Source: Cyclobacteriaceae bacterium
Lineage (GTDB): Bacteria; Bacteroidota; Bacteroidia; Cytophagales; Cyclobacteriaceae
NCBI GenBank assembly: GCA_019638395.1
Contig: JAHBTX010000002.1
Location: forward strand, 868,001-932,000
DNA: 64,000 nucleotides
Direction of reading: 5' to 3'
Shown here piece by piece: positions 17,668 through 26,575 of this stretch. The stretch's first letter is position 1. Every line of letters begins with the position of its first letter. The notes below the pieces were generated by a model, which did not search any database, was not told the DNA's origin, and worked only from the letters and a program-made list of their open reading frames with translations. Position numbers and translations under genes: made by a program.

Positions 17668-18849
17668 TTACTTTAGCTTATTAAATATAAGGGTAAACGA
17701 ATCGCTCAAAATCTTTCGATTATACTTCTCTTCACCCAACTTACGCGATGCTGCTTGTGCCCGCTCGAGCAAACCGCCTTCATATAAATGAGCCGAAAGT
17801 TTTTTTATAAACTCAGTGGGTTGTTGCGGGTTGTAGTAGAACCCGCATTGTGTGGATTCAATCTCTTGCTTTAACCAACCCCCGAAATTGATAATGATAA
17901 GTTTACCGGCAGCAAGTCCATCAAAAAGTTTATTAGGCGAACCGGTTTCCAATACCGGCACTTGTTTAAAACTGATAAAGGTGGCATCGGTAATGTTAAG
18001 CAGTTCTTTCACCCCATCCCGATTTCTGAAATCGAGAAACGTAAGGTTAGTTAATCCCATGCTTTGTGCATGACCTTTCAGTCGTTCTAATTCAGCGCCA
18101 TCGCCACACATAAAAAAATGCACAGGCAGTTGTGCTTTGCGCGAGGCGTTAACACATTCCAGAAAAGAATCCAATCCATTCGCAACTCCAATAGCCCCGA
18201 TGTACGACACAACCAATTTTCCATGCACACCATATTGGTGTTCGAGTGCAGCATCTTTTTTCTCAGGCTTGTAAAAATCGCAATCGGCCATGTTGGGAAT
18301 AAGGTGCACAGGTTTGCCCGGCACTTTTTTTTCGATAGCCGATTTAATGGAAGGCGAAAGCGCGACTACAGCGTGTGCCGATTTATAAATTCTTTTCTCC
18401 AAGGCATAAAGCGATTGAGCAAACACAAAGTTGTTGATAAAGCCTAATTGAATTGGAGCTTCGGGCCATAAATCACCCACTTCAAAAATGTAGGGAATCT
18501 TATAGCGCAGCTTTATCCACATTGCGACAAGCCCAACCGTTAGCGGAACGGAGATAGCATAACAATAGTCCGTATTGCGAAAGCGCCTTGCAAGGTTAAC
18601 GGATTGCCGCACGTATTTTAAAAATGACCTGCTGCGGGCAAAGAAACCAAAGCGATTATCGTAAGCCACCGGTAAGTAATGCACGTCAATATTTTCAATG
18701 GTTTCTTGCCGATATATTTTTTCGTTGTGGGCGGTAATTACCGTAACCTCTATACCTTTTGCGGCAAGCGCGGTGGCGAGATAATACGAACGAAGCGCGC
18801 CACCTTTTTCGGGTGTGTTAAAATGCTGATGCAGGATTAAAACTTTCAC
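17668..18849 (-). CDS. Family 4 glycosyltransferase (GT-B)
   Basis: 393 residues starting with GTG at 18849. The N-terminal Rossmann half has KVLILHQHFNTPEKGGALRS (acceptor and glycine loop, as in WbuB-like enzymes) and EVTVITAHN; the C-terminal half begins KLVVSYIGAIGVANGLDSFL, with the nucleotide-sugar site in NLTFLDFRNRDGVKELLNIT followed by ETGSPNKLFDGLAAGKLIII, where a GT4 E-x7-E type motif is expected. Likely transfers a sugar to a lipid-linked or surface polysaccharide at the inner face of the membrane. No neighbouring polysaccharide genes occur, so it is an isolated enzyme and its donor and acceptor are unknown. Convergent with the rRNA methyltransferase (18 bp apart). Confidence 0.88.
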   Translation of the reverse strand: MKVLILHQHFNTPEKGGALRSYYLATALAAKGIEVTVITAHNEKIYRQETIENIDVHYLPVAYDNRFGFFARSRSFLKYVRQSVNLARRFRNTDYCYAISVPLTVGLVAMWIKLRYKIPYIFEVGDLWPEAPIQLGFINNFVFAQSLYALEKRIYKSAHAVVALSPSIKSAIEKKVPGKPVHLIPNMADCDFYKPEKKDAALEHQYGVHGKLVVSYIGAIGVANGLDSFLECVNASRKAQLPVHFFMCGDGAELERLKGHAQSMGLTNLTFLDFRNRDGVKELLNITDATFISFKQVPVLETGSPNKLFDGLAAGKLIIINFGGWLKQEIESTQCGFYYNPQQPTEFIKKLSAHLYEGGLLERAQAASRKLGEEKYNRKILSDSFTLIFNKLK

Positions 18850-18906
18850 GCTGCAAAGAAATAAAACGGTTCGATGTTGACTGAATTTTGTGTGAAACTA
18901 TTTGAG

Positions 18907-19404
18907 TTATTGCTCCTCACAATCTTCCCAGCACTCTTTGCAAGGCTGGCGCACTTCTTTGTATTGTGATTTATCGGTTGCTTTGATAAATCGCGAAGGT
19001 GTTTCGGAATCTTCCCACAGCCACCATTCAGTGTATTCGATAGTGCCGGTTTTTACCTGGTAGGTATTAATTATATCCGATTCATTTACAGCAAGCGTAA
19101 GTTTGTCACCATCGTTGGCCCGGTTTTCGATTTTTCCTGCCGTGGCGTCTTGTCCCCAACCGATTACAATCGAGTCGCCTTTGATCTGGATAAATGTATT
19201 GTCGGCATCGCATGGATAAAACAAAACCCACTCACCATCTACTTCGGTAATCATGTGCCACTCGCCTTGCAGGTCTTGTGCTGCAGAAGCTTGTTCTGTT
19301 ACCGCTTCGTTGCCTGAATTTTCAAAATCTGCTGCTGGCTTAGGCGTGCAGGCCGACATTAAAACAATAAAAGCGAGTAGGGTTAACAAACCGATAGTTT
19401 TCAT
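18907..19404 (-). CDS. Putative lipoprotein, C-terminal cysteine-rich
   Basis: 165 residues; MKTIGLLTLLAFIVLMSAC is a type II signal peptide with lipobox MSAC. The mature protein has a beta-rich lipocalin-like section (LQGEWHMITEVDGEWVLFYP, IKGDSIVIGWGQDATAGKIE, IINTYQVKTGTIEYTEWWLW) and ends in a short cysteine cluster RQPCKECWEDCEEQ. The terminal CxxC-x3-C could bind a metal or form a disulfide; this is only seen, not known. No family recognised. It is divergent from the DUF1080 gene at 19471, and 57 nt upstream of the glycosyltransferase start on the same strand. Confidence 0.75.
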   Translation of the reverse strand: MKTIGLLTLLAFIVLMSACTPKPAADFENSGNEAVTEQASAAQDLQGEWHMITEVDGEWVLFYPCDADNTFIQIKGDSIVIGWGQDATAGKIENRANDGDKLTLAVNESDIINTYQVKTGTIEYTEWWLWEDSETPSRFIKATDKSQYKEVRQPCKECWEDCEEQ

Positions 19405-19470
19405 CCTGGAATTTGTTTTCGAACAGGCAAGTTATCAGTTTTTATTTTTCCTATTTTCGGCAAATCAAAA

Positions 19471-20067
19471 ATGATCAAAATGAAAAACCTGCTTATTGTA
19501 TTTGCTTTTGTTTCCCTATCGGCAACAGCCCAGAACAAATCGTTATTTAATGGAAAGGATTTAACGGGTTGGAAAATTTATGGCACTGAAAAATGGTATG
19601 TTGATAAAGGCGAGCTGGTTTGCGAAAGCGGGCCCGACAAACAATACGGATACTTCGCAACCGAAAAGGAGTATAAGGATTTTGAGTTGACATTGGAGTT
19701 TAAACAAGAAAGCAACGGTAATAGTGGTGTATTTTTTCATAGCCAGATTGAGGGCACAACCGTAAGCGGCTGGCAGGCCGAAGTAGCACCACTCAATAGC
19801 CACAGTGGTGGCATTTACGAATCGTACGGTCGCGGCTGGTTGATACAACCTACTGCCGAAAAAGAAAAAGCATTGAAAGAAGGCGAGTGGAACAAAATGA
19901 AAATTGTAGTGAAAGGCAATGTGGTAACCACCTGGCTTAATGGCGAACAGATGATTACGCTTACTGATGATAAAATTGGTTCACGCACAGGTAAGATTGC
20001 GTTGCAGATTCATGATGGAGGCGGTGTGAAAGTAAGATGGAAGAATATTTTTATTACGGAGTTGTAG
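19471..20067 (+). CDS. DUF1080 / 3-keto-disaccharide hydrolase-type secreted protein
   Basis: 198 residues with signal peptide (NLLIVFAFVSLSATAQ). Start at 19471 or two codons later. The family signature is complete: SLFNGKDLTGWKIYG, then YFATEKEYKDFELTLEFK, NGNSGVFFHS, WQAEVAP, GRGWLIQPT, EGEWNKMKIVVKGNVVTTWL and GKIALQIHDGGGVKVRWKNI. This concanavalin-like beta-sandwich is called 3-keto-disaccharide hydrolase / DUF1080 and is common in Bacteroidota, in the periplasm, near sugar oxidoreductases. No such oxidoreductase is adjacent here. A TATTTTCG box lies 11 nt before the ATG, a partial match to the -7 consensus. Confidence 0.88.
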   Translation: MIKMKNLLIVFAFVSLSATAQNKSLFNGKDLTGWKIYGTEKWYVDKGELVCESGPDKQYGYFATEKEYKDFELTLEFKQESNGNSGVFFHSQIEGTTVSGWQAEVAPLNSHSGGIYESYGRGWLIQPTAEKEKALKEGEWNKMKIVVKGNVVTTWLNGEQMITLTDDKIGSRTGKIALQIHDGGGVKVRWKNIFITEL

Positions 20068-20154
20068 TGGGATTTGACACTAAATCAAAACCACTTATCC
20101 GTCTCCTAACGTTACTTATATTCTTTTAGTCGCCACTTATTAATCCTACTTGAA

Positions 20155-20199
20155 GTCTGTGTCCGCACAGACTAACTCAAGGTCTGTGTCCGCACAGAC
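20155..20199. repeat. Two copies of an 18-bp palindrome in a convergent intergenic region
   Basis: GTCTGTGTCCGCACAGAC occurs at 20155-20172 and 20182-20199, each a 7-bp stem with a TCCG loop; the second copy extends by one G/C pair. They lie between the convergent DUF1080 and DUF2306-like genes in a 166-bp gap with no other signal, so they may act together as a bidirectional transcription stop or be a small mobile palindrome (REP-like). A run of T is not present, so factor-independent termination would be weak. Confidence 0.75.
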
Positions 20200-20233
20200 C
20201 TTTAACAATACCTACACCTCTCCAAACTTTACT

Positions 20234-20872
20234 TTATACTTTCTGATCGTTCGGCCAATTATAATCCCCTATCACACCGGGCAGTACCCACAATGTCCAT
20301 TGAAACTGGGATAATTGAATATTTACCACCACAAAAGCCGTAACGGCTGAGATATAACTTCCGCCCATGCTGTTGATGTGGCCATACCACCAATGCATTT
20401 TTTGTTGTGGCGGCTTTATAAAAGTCTTTACATCCTGAAACAAAAAGTTAGACCCGATTAACCCGAAAACAATCCCGACAATTCCCATGGTGATTCCTTT
20501 CATCAACGCCCAGACTCCCCAACCAATCAACGCCACAATAAATAATCCTGAGACCACGGCAAATGCCCAATCTAGAGGGGCGGCTTTTTGTCCGGTATGT
20601 AATTTCTTTTGCGATAAGATTCTATAGCCGCGCACCGTCATGTAATAACTGAAGAAGGCAACCATCACTAAAAAATCACGACCATGCCCAATGGCAGTAA
20701 AGAGCGCACCCACAAACACAGCCGTCATTCCCCAAAAATAAATTTTGCCGAATAAGCGATGGGGTTTGCTGCCTTTGGCTGTAAACATGGCCCCAAGGCC
20801 GGTAAGCAGCGCAACCGTACCGCCTGCAATGTGCAGCAACAACATGTACGAAAGTAGTTTTTCTGTATTCAT
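20234..20872 (-). CDS. DUF2306-like multi-pass membrane protein
   Basis: 212 residues with about six hydrophobic segments: LLSYMLLLHIAGGTVALLTG, IYFWGMTAVFVGALFTAIGH, DFLVMVAFFSYYMTV, DWAFAVVSGLFIVALIGWGV, ITMGIVGIVFGLIGSNFLF and YISAVTAFVVVNIQLS. The first loop has KGSKPHRLFGKIYFW, a HRxxG motif seen in DUF2306-type predicted membrane proteins, and a conserved His (HIAGG, IGHG, GHINSMGG). These histidines could bind haem or a metal, but nothing in the sequence proves it. Function unknown. Convergent to the DUF1080 gene across a pair of palindromes. Confidence 0.72.
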   Translation of the reverse strand: MNTEKLLSYMLLLHIAGGTVALLTGLGAMFTAKGSKPHRLFGKIYFWGMTAVFVGALFTAIGHGRDFLVMVAFFSYYMTVRGYRILSQKKLHTGQKAAPLDWAFAVVSGLFIVALIGWGVWALMKGITMGIVGIVFGLIGSNFLFQDVKTFIKPPQQKMHWWYGHINSMGGSYISAVTAFVVVNIQLSQFQWTLWVLPGVIGDYNWPNDQKV

Positions 20873-20990
20873 GCTGCCAAAGTATAGACATACCAGAGCA
20901 TCCGAAAAAGATTGCTACCGAACTGTTGAAGGGGAGTGATGGTCTGTAAATAAAAAGACCTCCATTGTGGAGGTCTCTACAGTTTTAAAA

Positions 20991-21221
20991 TCAGGTATGT
21001 TCCTGCAAACCACGCGCGTAGTTCAAAATGTTTTGAATGCTTGCCGCAGAAGGTTCCAGTTTTGCCTGGTTCAAATGCTGGTGTGTGGCATTCAACTCGT
21101 TGTACTGAGCTTGCAGGTTGCTATCGCATAGCAGGGCTTTGTTAATCTCCCTCGTCTCCTCTTCCGAGGTCTCGTGATATATAAACCTGATCAGATCGTT
21201 TTGGGTAAATGTCTTTGTCAT
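20991..21221 (-). CDS. Small sigma-factor partner, possible anti-sigma
   Basis: 76 residues from the ATG at 21221. Begins MTKTFTQNDLIRFIYHETSE then EETREINKALLCDSNLQAQY, and has no membrane segment and no zinc HxxxCxxC motif. It overlaps the 3' end of the sigma factor gene by 80 bp in another frame, on the same strand. Cytophagales genomes carry such small acidic-basic proteins right after this sigma factor, with the same QNDLIR(F/Y)IY start, so I take it as a real partner. An anti-sigma or modulator role is inferred only from position. Confidence 0.72.
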   Translation of the reverse strand: MTKTFTQNDLIRFIYHETSEEETREINKALLCDSNLQAQYNELNATHQHLNQAKLEPSAASIQNILNYARGLQEHT

Positions 21222-21795
21222 AGGCAATATGGTTTTTAATCATTTTCTTCCTCAAGTTGATTAACGCATACCGCATACGCCCCAATGCTGTATTAATACT
21301 CACCCCCGTACGGTCGGCAATCTCCTGAAAACTCATCTCCAGGTAATGCCGCATAATCAAAACCTGTTTTTGTTCTTCAGGTAGTTCTTTAATCAGATCC
21401 CTTAATCTGGATTTGGTATCGCGCATCAGTTGCTTGGCTTCGTACGACTCCTCCGAAAACTGCATGGAGTCAAACACGCGACTTCCGTCTTCCAGCACTA
21501 CCTCGGGGTAGCGCTTGTTTCTGCGGAAACGGTCAATGGCCAGGTTATGCGCAATACGACTAATCCAGGGTAAAAACTTACCCTCTTCGTTATAGCGGCC
21601 GCTCTTAATAGTATTAACCGCCTTAATAAAGGTATCCTGAAGCAAATCTTCTGCCTCGTAGCGGTCTTTAACTATCATGTAAATGGCCGTATAAATACGG
21701 GACTTGTGTCTGTGAAGTAGCATCTCGAACGCCTCTTCGTTACCGGTTTGATAAAGCGAAACCAACTGGCTGTCGCTGCATCTGCTGTCAATCAT
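21142..21795 (-). CDS. ECF-type RNA polymerase sigma factor
   Basis: 217 residues. Region 2 (about 12-85) shows HKSRIYTAIYMIVKDRYEAE then DLLQDTFIKAV (the DxxQ(D/E)xF motif of region 2.2), WISRIAHNLAIDRFRRNKR (2.3/2.4). Region 4 (about 130-185) shows LPEEQKQVLIMRHYLEMSFQ and EIADRTGVSINTALGRMRYA, the HTH. Such factors direct RNA polymerase to special promoters. The family resembles RpoE-like factors of Cytophagales that are often chromosomal single-copy. The last roughly 25 residues (from about 190) are coded by DNA that also holds the start of the following gene. No stress promoter can be assigned. Confidence 0.93.
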   Translation of the reverse strand: MIDSRCSDSQLVSLYQTGNEEAFEMLLHRHKSRIYTAIYMIVKDRYEAEDLLQDTFIKAVNTIKSGRYNEEGKFLPWISRIAHNLAIDRFRRNKRYPEVVLEDGSRVFDSMQFSEESYEAKQLMRDTKSRLRDLIKELPEEQKQVLIMRHYLEMSFQEIADRTGVSINTALGRMRYALINLRKKMIKNHIAYDKDIYPKRSDQVYISRDLGRGDEGD

Positions 21796-21963
21796 CTGCT
21801 TTTGCGTTTAGGTAACGTAGATGTCTCGCTCGATAGTATGTGGGTTAAATGGAATTGTTTGAGAATTGAAAAGTAGAAAGATTACGGAAAAAGACAAAAA
21901 ATTTTGAAAAAAATTTGCCTTCTAACAGGTTTCTTATGCTATTTGGCCTCGATTTTAAACGCA

Positions 21964-22338
21964 ATGGCAGTAGCAAAGAAACGTGTTATTAAAAGTCTGG
22001 AGAACCTTACTGAAGATCTCCGCGATTTAGTGAAAGAGCAATATCCTAATGGATATGAGGTTAGCATTACCCGTATTACCAACGCCAAGAAAGAACCCAT
22101 TTTTGTCTTTCCGCTGGAAACGGAAGACTCCATCTATCTGGTGAAAGTTCCGGCCACTAAAAACAGCGATGGCGGCTATGATGTTGAGTCTGGCGAAAGA
22201 CAGGAGTTTGATAATGAAGAGGATGATTTACGTCCGGCCACGCCCGATACAGAAGATGAGTTTGATAACAGCAGCGATTTTGATGATGATGGCGGCTCTG
22301 GCAAAGAGGCAAGCTACGATCCGGATTTCGATAACTGA
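21964..22338 (+). CDS. Conserved hypothetical acidic protein
   Basis: 124 residues from the ATG at 21964 (MAVAKKRVIKSLENLTEDLR); a TTG at 21904 would add 20 residues, but the internal ATG is preceded by the usual A-rich stretch and looks right. N-terminal half is a mixed alpha-beta domain (DLVKEQYPNGYEVSITRITN, FVFPLETEDSIYLVKVPATK). The C-terminal half is very acidic and probably disordered (EFDNEEDDLRPATPDTEDEF, then DNSSDFDDDGGSG). No family recognised. Possibly a small regulator or chaperone-like protein, but this is guesswork. It is divergent from the sigma factor gene and ends just before a strong terminator. Confidence 0.78.
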   Translation: MAVAKKRVIKSLENLTEDLRDLVKEQYPNGYEVSITRITNAKKEPIFVFPLETEDSIYLVKVPATKNSDGGYDVESGERQEFDNEEDDLRPATPDTEDEFDNSSDFDDDGGSGKEASYDPDFDN

Positions 22339-22357
22339 TCGAAACAAAAAATAAAAG

Positions 22358-22393
22358 ACACCACCTGAGCAAAACAGGTGGTGTTTTTGTTTT
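22358..22393 (+). terminator. Rho-independent terminator after the acidic protein gene
   Basis: Perfect stem ACACCACCTG / CAGGTGGTGT (10 bp) with a 7-nt loop, followed by TTTTTGTTTT; 19 nt after the stop codon at 22338. Confidence 0.93.
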
Positions 22394-22509
22394 ACGTTAG
22401 TCCAACTTTGCACTCCGGGTAGGACAAGCTTAACCGTGATCGCTTTCTGTAATGTTCATATTTTGATGAAAACGATTTACTTTATTAAAACAAATGATTT
22501 TAGTGATTA

Positions 22510-22528
22510 CCCTGATGCATAATCAGGG
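22510..22528. other. Small hairpin upstream of uvrA
   Basis: CCCTGAT / ATCAGGG arms (7 bp) around GCATA, about 100 bp before the uvrA start in a 220-bp intergenic region. No T-run. Could be a repressor site (7-bp arms around 5 bp, partly like a LexA-type dyad but not matching a LexA consensus I know) or chance. Confidence 0.35.
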
Positions 22529-22611
22529 CTATCATTCACATCATTAATGAGTTAAAACGCGGATAAACTTTACACAAACGCATCAATTTTTTTAAATACA
22601 AAATCCCGGTT

Positions 22612-22619
22612 TACTTTTG
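22612..22619 (+). promoter_or_regulatory. Candidate -7 promoter box (TACTTTTG) of uvrA
   Basis: Exact TAnnTTTG match with 9 nt to the ATG at 22629, so the leader would be only about 5 nt. A T-rich stretch about 20 nt upstream fits the -33 region loosely. Confidence 0.55.
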
Positions 22620-22628
22620 CCGCTTCGC

Positions 22629-25511
22629 ATGCACACCTCCAACGATTCTTACTTAGACGATCTTGACCCCAAAGAGTTTATTATCATTAAACGCGCACGG
22701 GTTAATAATTTAAAAAACCTGAGTGTCGCTATTCCTCGTAATAAACTGGTAGTAGTTACCGGCCTTTCGGGTTCTGGAAAATCATCACTGGCTTTTGACA
22801 CTTTGTTTGCTGAAGGGCAGCGCATGTATGTGGAAAGTTTAAGCTCTTATGCACGCCAGTTCCTGGGGCGCATGGAAAAACCCGAGGTGGACTATATACG
22901 CGGTGTTTCACCCGCTATCGCGATTGAGCAAAAGGTAAACACCAGAAACCCGCGCTCTACCGTAGGCACTACCACCGAGATTTACGATTATCTGAAGTTG
23001 TTGTTTGCGCGCGTTGGTAAAACATATTCGCCAATTAGTGGCAAAGAAGTAAAACGCGATTCCGTTACCGATGTGGTGGACTTCATCAACAAACAGAAGG
23101 AAGGCACACGTATTATGGTGACTTGCCCGCTTAAGATTACCAAAGGCCGCAAGCTTGCTGATGAGTTGAATTTGTTGTTGAGCAAAGGCTTTGCACGGGT
23201 GTTGGTGAATGGTGAGATGAAATTCATTGAAGAGATTTTAGGTTTACCAAGTGAAGTTGAAGCAAGTGAAAAGCCAATAAAAAAACCAAAGGGTAAAACT
23301 AACTCCTCCCCTCTCCTCCGGAGAGGGGCCGGGGGTGAGGTCGTTGAAATTCTCATTGACCGCGCATCGGTAAATGTAACCGATGAAGATTTAACGTTTC
23401 GTCTATCCGATTCGGTGCAAACTGCTTTCTTTGAAGGGCATGGCGACTGTGTGGTGCATATTGAAGGTGAAAAATTTAATTTTTCCGATCGCTTTGAGTT
23501 AGATGGTATTACGTTTACCGAGCCTTCCATCAACCTGTTTAGTTTTAATAATCCCTTTGGCGCCTGTACCACCTGCGAAGGGTTTGGTAAAGTGTTGGGC
23601 ATTGATGAAGATCTGGTTATTCCGGATAAATCACTTTCCATTTATGAAGGGGCCATCGCGCCCTGGCGTGGTGAAGTAATGAGCGAGTGGGCCAAGCCAT
23701 TAATCAAGAATGGAATCAAGTTTGATTTTCCGATTCATCGGCCCTACAGCGAACTCACACTGAAAGAGCGTGATGTGCTATGGAAAGGAAACGAACATTT
23801 CGATGGGATCAACGACTTCTTTAAATACCTCGAATCCAAAACGCATAAGATTCAATATCGCGTAATGCTATCGCGTTACCGCGGCAGAACCACTTGCCCG
23901 GATTGTCGCGGTACGAAGTTGCGGAAAGATGCAGCTTATGTGAAGATAGCAGACACATCCATTACGGATCTGGTACTGATGCCGATTGAAGAAACGTTGG
24001 TATTTTTTAATGAACTGAAATTACCAGCTTACGAGCAAAAAATCTCCGAACGCATTCTTACTGAAATCAAATCGCGATTGGAATACATGGATAAAGTAGG
24101 CTTGGGTTACCTGACTCTCAATCGGGTAACATCAACTTTATCGGGTGGTGAGTTTCAACGTATAAAACTGGCAACTTCGTTGGGCAGTGCCTTAGTGGGT
24201 TCTATGTACATTATGGATGAACCCAGTATTGGCTTGCATCCGCGCGATACTGCACGCATGGTGGAGGTGTTGAAATCGTTGCGCGATATGGGTAACACCG
24301 TAATTGTTGTAGAACACGAAGAAGAAATTATGCGTGCGGCCGATCAGATTATTGACATTGGCCCCGATGCCGGTTCGCATGGCGGTGAATTAATTTTTCA
24401 GGGTTCACAACACGAATTAAATGGTAAAGTAAAATCGCACACAGTTGATTACCTGAATGGCACCGAAAAAATTGCCGTGCCCAAAGTTCGCAGAAAGTGG
24501 AAAGATGCGGTTACGGTTTCGGGTGCACGCGAGAATAATCTGAAAAACCTTACGGTAAAATTTCCTTTGGGTGTGCTTACGGTTGTAACCGGAGTAAGTG
24601 GTTCGGGCAAATCGACTTTAGTTAAGAAAATACTTTATCCGGCTTTAGGTCGCATAAGCGGTTCGGTTGCCGAAACACCAGGCAAGTACGGTCGCTTAGA
24701 GGGCGACATCAATAAAATTACGCAAGTAGAATTTGTAGATCAAAATCCGATTGGTAAATCATCGCGTTCCAACCCGATCAGTTATGTAAAAGCGTACGAT
24801 GCCATTCGTAATCTGTATGCCGATCAGCCACTGAGTAAACAACGTGGGTATAAGCCTTCGCATTTTTCTTTTAACGTGGAAGGTGGCCGCTGCGAAACCT
24901 GCCAGGGCGAAGGCGAAATAAAAATTGAAATGCAGTTTATGGCTGACATCTTTCTGAAGTGTGAAAGTTGTGGCGGCAAGCGTTTCAAACAAGAAGTATT
25001 GGAAGTACAACACAACGGTAAGAACATTGCCGATATCCTGGACATGACGGTGGAGGCGGGCTTGGAATTTTTCAAGGACAAAAAAGCGGTGTACGAACGC
25101 ATTCTTCCTTTGTTTGAAGTTGGTTTAGGCTATGTGAAACTTGGCCAATCATCCAACTCACTTTCGGGTGGCGAAGCGCAGCGGGTAAAACTGGCTTCGT
25201 TTCTAGGTAAGAATAATTCGGACACAACGGGCAACATACTTTTCATTTTTGATGAGCCGACTACCGGATTGCATTTTCATGACATCTCAAAACTATTAAA
25301 AGCCATCAATGCGCTGGTGGATCAGGGCCATTCGGTTATAGTGATTGAACACAATCTTGAAGTGATCAAATGTGCCGATTGGATTATTGACCTCGGCCCC
25401 GAAGGTGGTGAGAAGCATGGCGGCAAACTTCTATTTGAAGGCACACCGGAAGACATGGTAAAGAAAGCCAAAGGCAGTTATACAGCAGCGTTTTTGAAGG
25501 GGAAGTTTTGA
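22629..25511 (+). CDS. uvrA: Excinuclease ABC subunit A
   Basis: Damage-recognition ATPase of nucleotide excision repair; acts as a dimer with UvrB in the cytoplasm. 960 residues from the ATG at 22629, which follows a -7 box; a TTG at 22617 falls inside that box. Domains: first ABC module with Walker [14 protein letters not shown], UvrB-binding and insertion region, first zinc module with CTTCEGFG and [12 protein letters not shown] signature [12 protein letters not shown], Walker [14 protein letters not shown]; second module with Walker [14 protein letters not shown], zinc finger [14 protein letters not shown] then CESCGG, signature [12 protein letters not shown], and [12 protein letters not shown]. 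Both modules look intact. In the insertion region about residues 224-237 read [14 protein letters not shown], coded by a palindromic repeat inserted in frame (see the repeat entry). Confidence 0.97.
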   Translation: MHTSNDSYLDDLDPKEFIIIKRARVNNLKNLSVAIPRNKLVVVTGLSGSGKSSLAFDTLFAEGQRMYVESLSSYARQFLGRMEKPEVDYIRGVSPAIAIEQKVNTRNPRSTVGTTTEIYDYLKLLFARVGKTYSPISGKEVKRDSVTDVVDFINKQKEGTRIMVTCPLKITKGRKLADELNLLLSKGFARVLVNGEMKFIEEILGLPSEVEASEKPIKKPKGKTNSSPLLRRGAGGEVVEILIDRASVNVTDEDLTFRLSDSVQTAFFEGHGDCVVHIEGEKFNFSDRFELDGITFTEPSINLFSFNNPFGACTTCEGFGKVLGIDEDLVIPDKSLSIYEGAIAPWRGEVMSEWAKPLIKNGIKFDFPIHRPYSELTLKERDVLWKGNEHFDGINDFFKYLESKTHKIQYRVMLSRYRGRTTCPDCRGTKLRKDAAYVKIADTSITDLVLMPIEETLVFFNELKLPAYEQKISERILTEIKSRLEYMDKVGLGYLTLNRVTSTLSGGEFQRIKLATSLGSALVGSMYIMDEPSIGLHPRDTARMVEVLKSLRDMGNTVIVVEHEEEIMRAADQIIDIGPDAGSHGGELIFQGSQHELNGKVKSHTVDYLNGTEKIAVPKVRRKWKDAVTVSGARENNLKNLTVKFPLGVLTVVTGVSGSGKSTLVKKILYPALGRISGSVAETPGKYGRLEGDINKITQVEFVDQNPIGKSSRSNPISYVKAYDAIRNLYADQPLSKQRGYKPSHFSFNVEGGRCETCQGEGEIKIEMQFMADIFLKCESCGGKRFKQEVLEVQHNGKNIADILDMTVEAGLEFFKDKKAVYERILPLFEVGLGYVKLGQSSNSLSGGEAQRVKLASFLGKNNSDTTGNILFIFDEPTTGLHFHDISKLLKAINALVDQGHSVIVIEHNLEVIKCADWIIDLGPEGGEKHGGKLLFEGTPEDMVKKAKGSYTAAFLKGKF
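23303..23340 (+). repeat. GC-rich palindromic element inserted inside uvrA
   Basis: Arms CCCCTCTCC / GGAGAGGGG (9 bp, loop TCC, 23308-23328) followed by CCGGGGGTGAGG. The DNA is much richer in G and C than its surroundings and codes for [11 protein letters not shown] in the reading frame of uvrA. Palindromes with this CTCTCC-GGAGAG core and GGGGTGAGG tail are dispersed in Bacteroidota genomes. Only this one copy is seen in the window. Confidence 0.72.
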
Positions 25512-25537
25512 ATAAATTGTTTGCAAACCTAAAAGCT

Positions 25538-26403
25538 CTAACGTTTGTTATAAACAGCTTCCAGCCATGCGATGGCATTTGGGATAGTATGCCAAATATC
25601 TTTAGCCAACACACAGTAGTAAGTGGCTTCATTTTTATCGCCAAAGCCATAGTGATCGGGTAGGTCAGGCAATTCTTTTTTAGTAAGCATCAATTGAAGT
25701 ACATGCTTATTCACTTCGCGCGCCTTTGCCAGTGCGTTTCTGCTTACTGCGTTATCTCCGAATTTAATAAACTCGCACAATGCGGCATTGTAATGATGAA
25801 AGGCAGTGGCATCCTCTTCGTACTCTTTGTTTAGCTTTTCAAACCAATCAATTTTGCCCAACTCTAAACAATATAATCCGGCTTGGTCGCGAATGCCTTG
25901 GTTATCGTTGGGGTTAAGAGAAAGCAATTCAAAAAAAATAGCGAGCGCTTCTTCTTTTTGGCCCAGTATATATAAACACTCGGCCGAGTTTTTCAGGCAC
26001 CGCATAAAGGGACGTGTTTGGTGCAGTCCCCAAAAGTGGCCAATATTTTCTTTGAAAAACTTTGTGCCTAATTTTTTACGGGCCAGGCCCACAGCAGTTT
26101 GATAAAACGTTAGTGATAACATGGGTCCTTCAGCCATATCGCCCATTAACTCATAGGCCTCCACACAATCTTTATCTAATTGCAAGGCGTGGTAGATGAG
26201 CCGATCGGTAGTGATCGGGTTACCTTCTTCTATGGCCTGGTAAATTAAATCTTGTGCTTGCTCTTGTGGCGAAAGTGCTGCTTTGGGATAGTTTTGCCTG
26301 TAAACTCTTTGATAAACCGATCGTAGTCGGCCTCGGTTTTTAAGTTGGCGGCTTCCATCAGGCGCTGCAAATCGAGCATGGCCTTTTCGTGTTTCTTATC
26401 CAT
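25538..26403 (-). pseudogene. Tetratricopeptide-type protein gene with a frameshift
   Basis: The gene begins at the ATG at 26403 (MDKKHEKAMLDLQRLMEAAN then LKTEADYDRFIKEFTGKTIP) and reaches a stop at 26246 in that frame. From about 26283 the other frame continues KAALSPQEQAQDLIYQAIEE, then HALQLDKDCVEAYELMGDMA and on to the C-terminus. The two halves join smoothly if one base is missing in the CCC-AAA run near 26282-26287. The downstream frame has no ATG, GTG or TTG until 26185. The body has TPR-like helical repeats (AECLYILGQKEEALAIFFEL, LSLNPND) of an uncharacterised family found in bacteria and plants, ending LEAVYNKR. It may be a real mutation, a sequencing error in a homopolymer, or a shift read through at translation. 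Confidence 0.68.
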
Positions 26404-26575
26404 TGCTTTTTAAAGTATAAGCCTATGCCTTCATTACAATTTCTTTTGGCAAGTATAGGATTTTTACGGAGCTGTATCAAGATGCTTTTTCAGAGGCGTT
26501 GACCACTTAGAGTGTTTCAATTTTGATAACTAATAAATTTTTTATTTATTTACTTAACAAAATATAAGGATATAT

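Noticed and set aside
22510-22528. LexA/SOS box before uvrA
   Set aside because: The dyad CCCTGAT-GCATA-ATCAGGG has no match to a LexA consensus I can name; left as a plain hairpin.
26280-26300. Programmed -1 frameshift site
   Set aside because: No X XXY YYZ heptamer in the right phase and no stable downstream hairpin seen; a deletion or read error is simpler.
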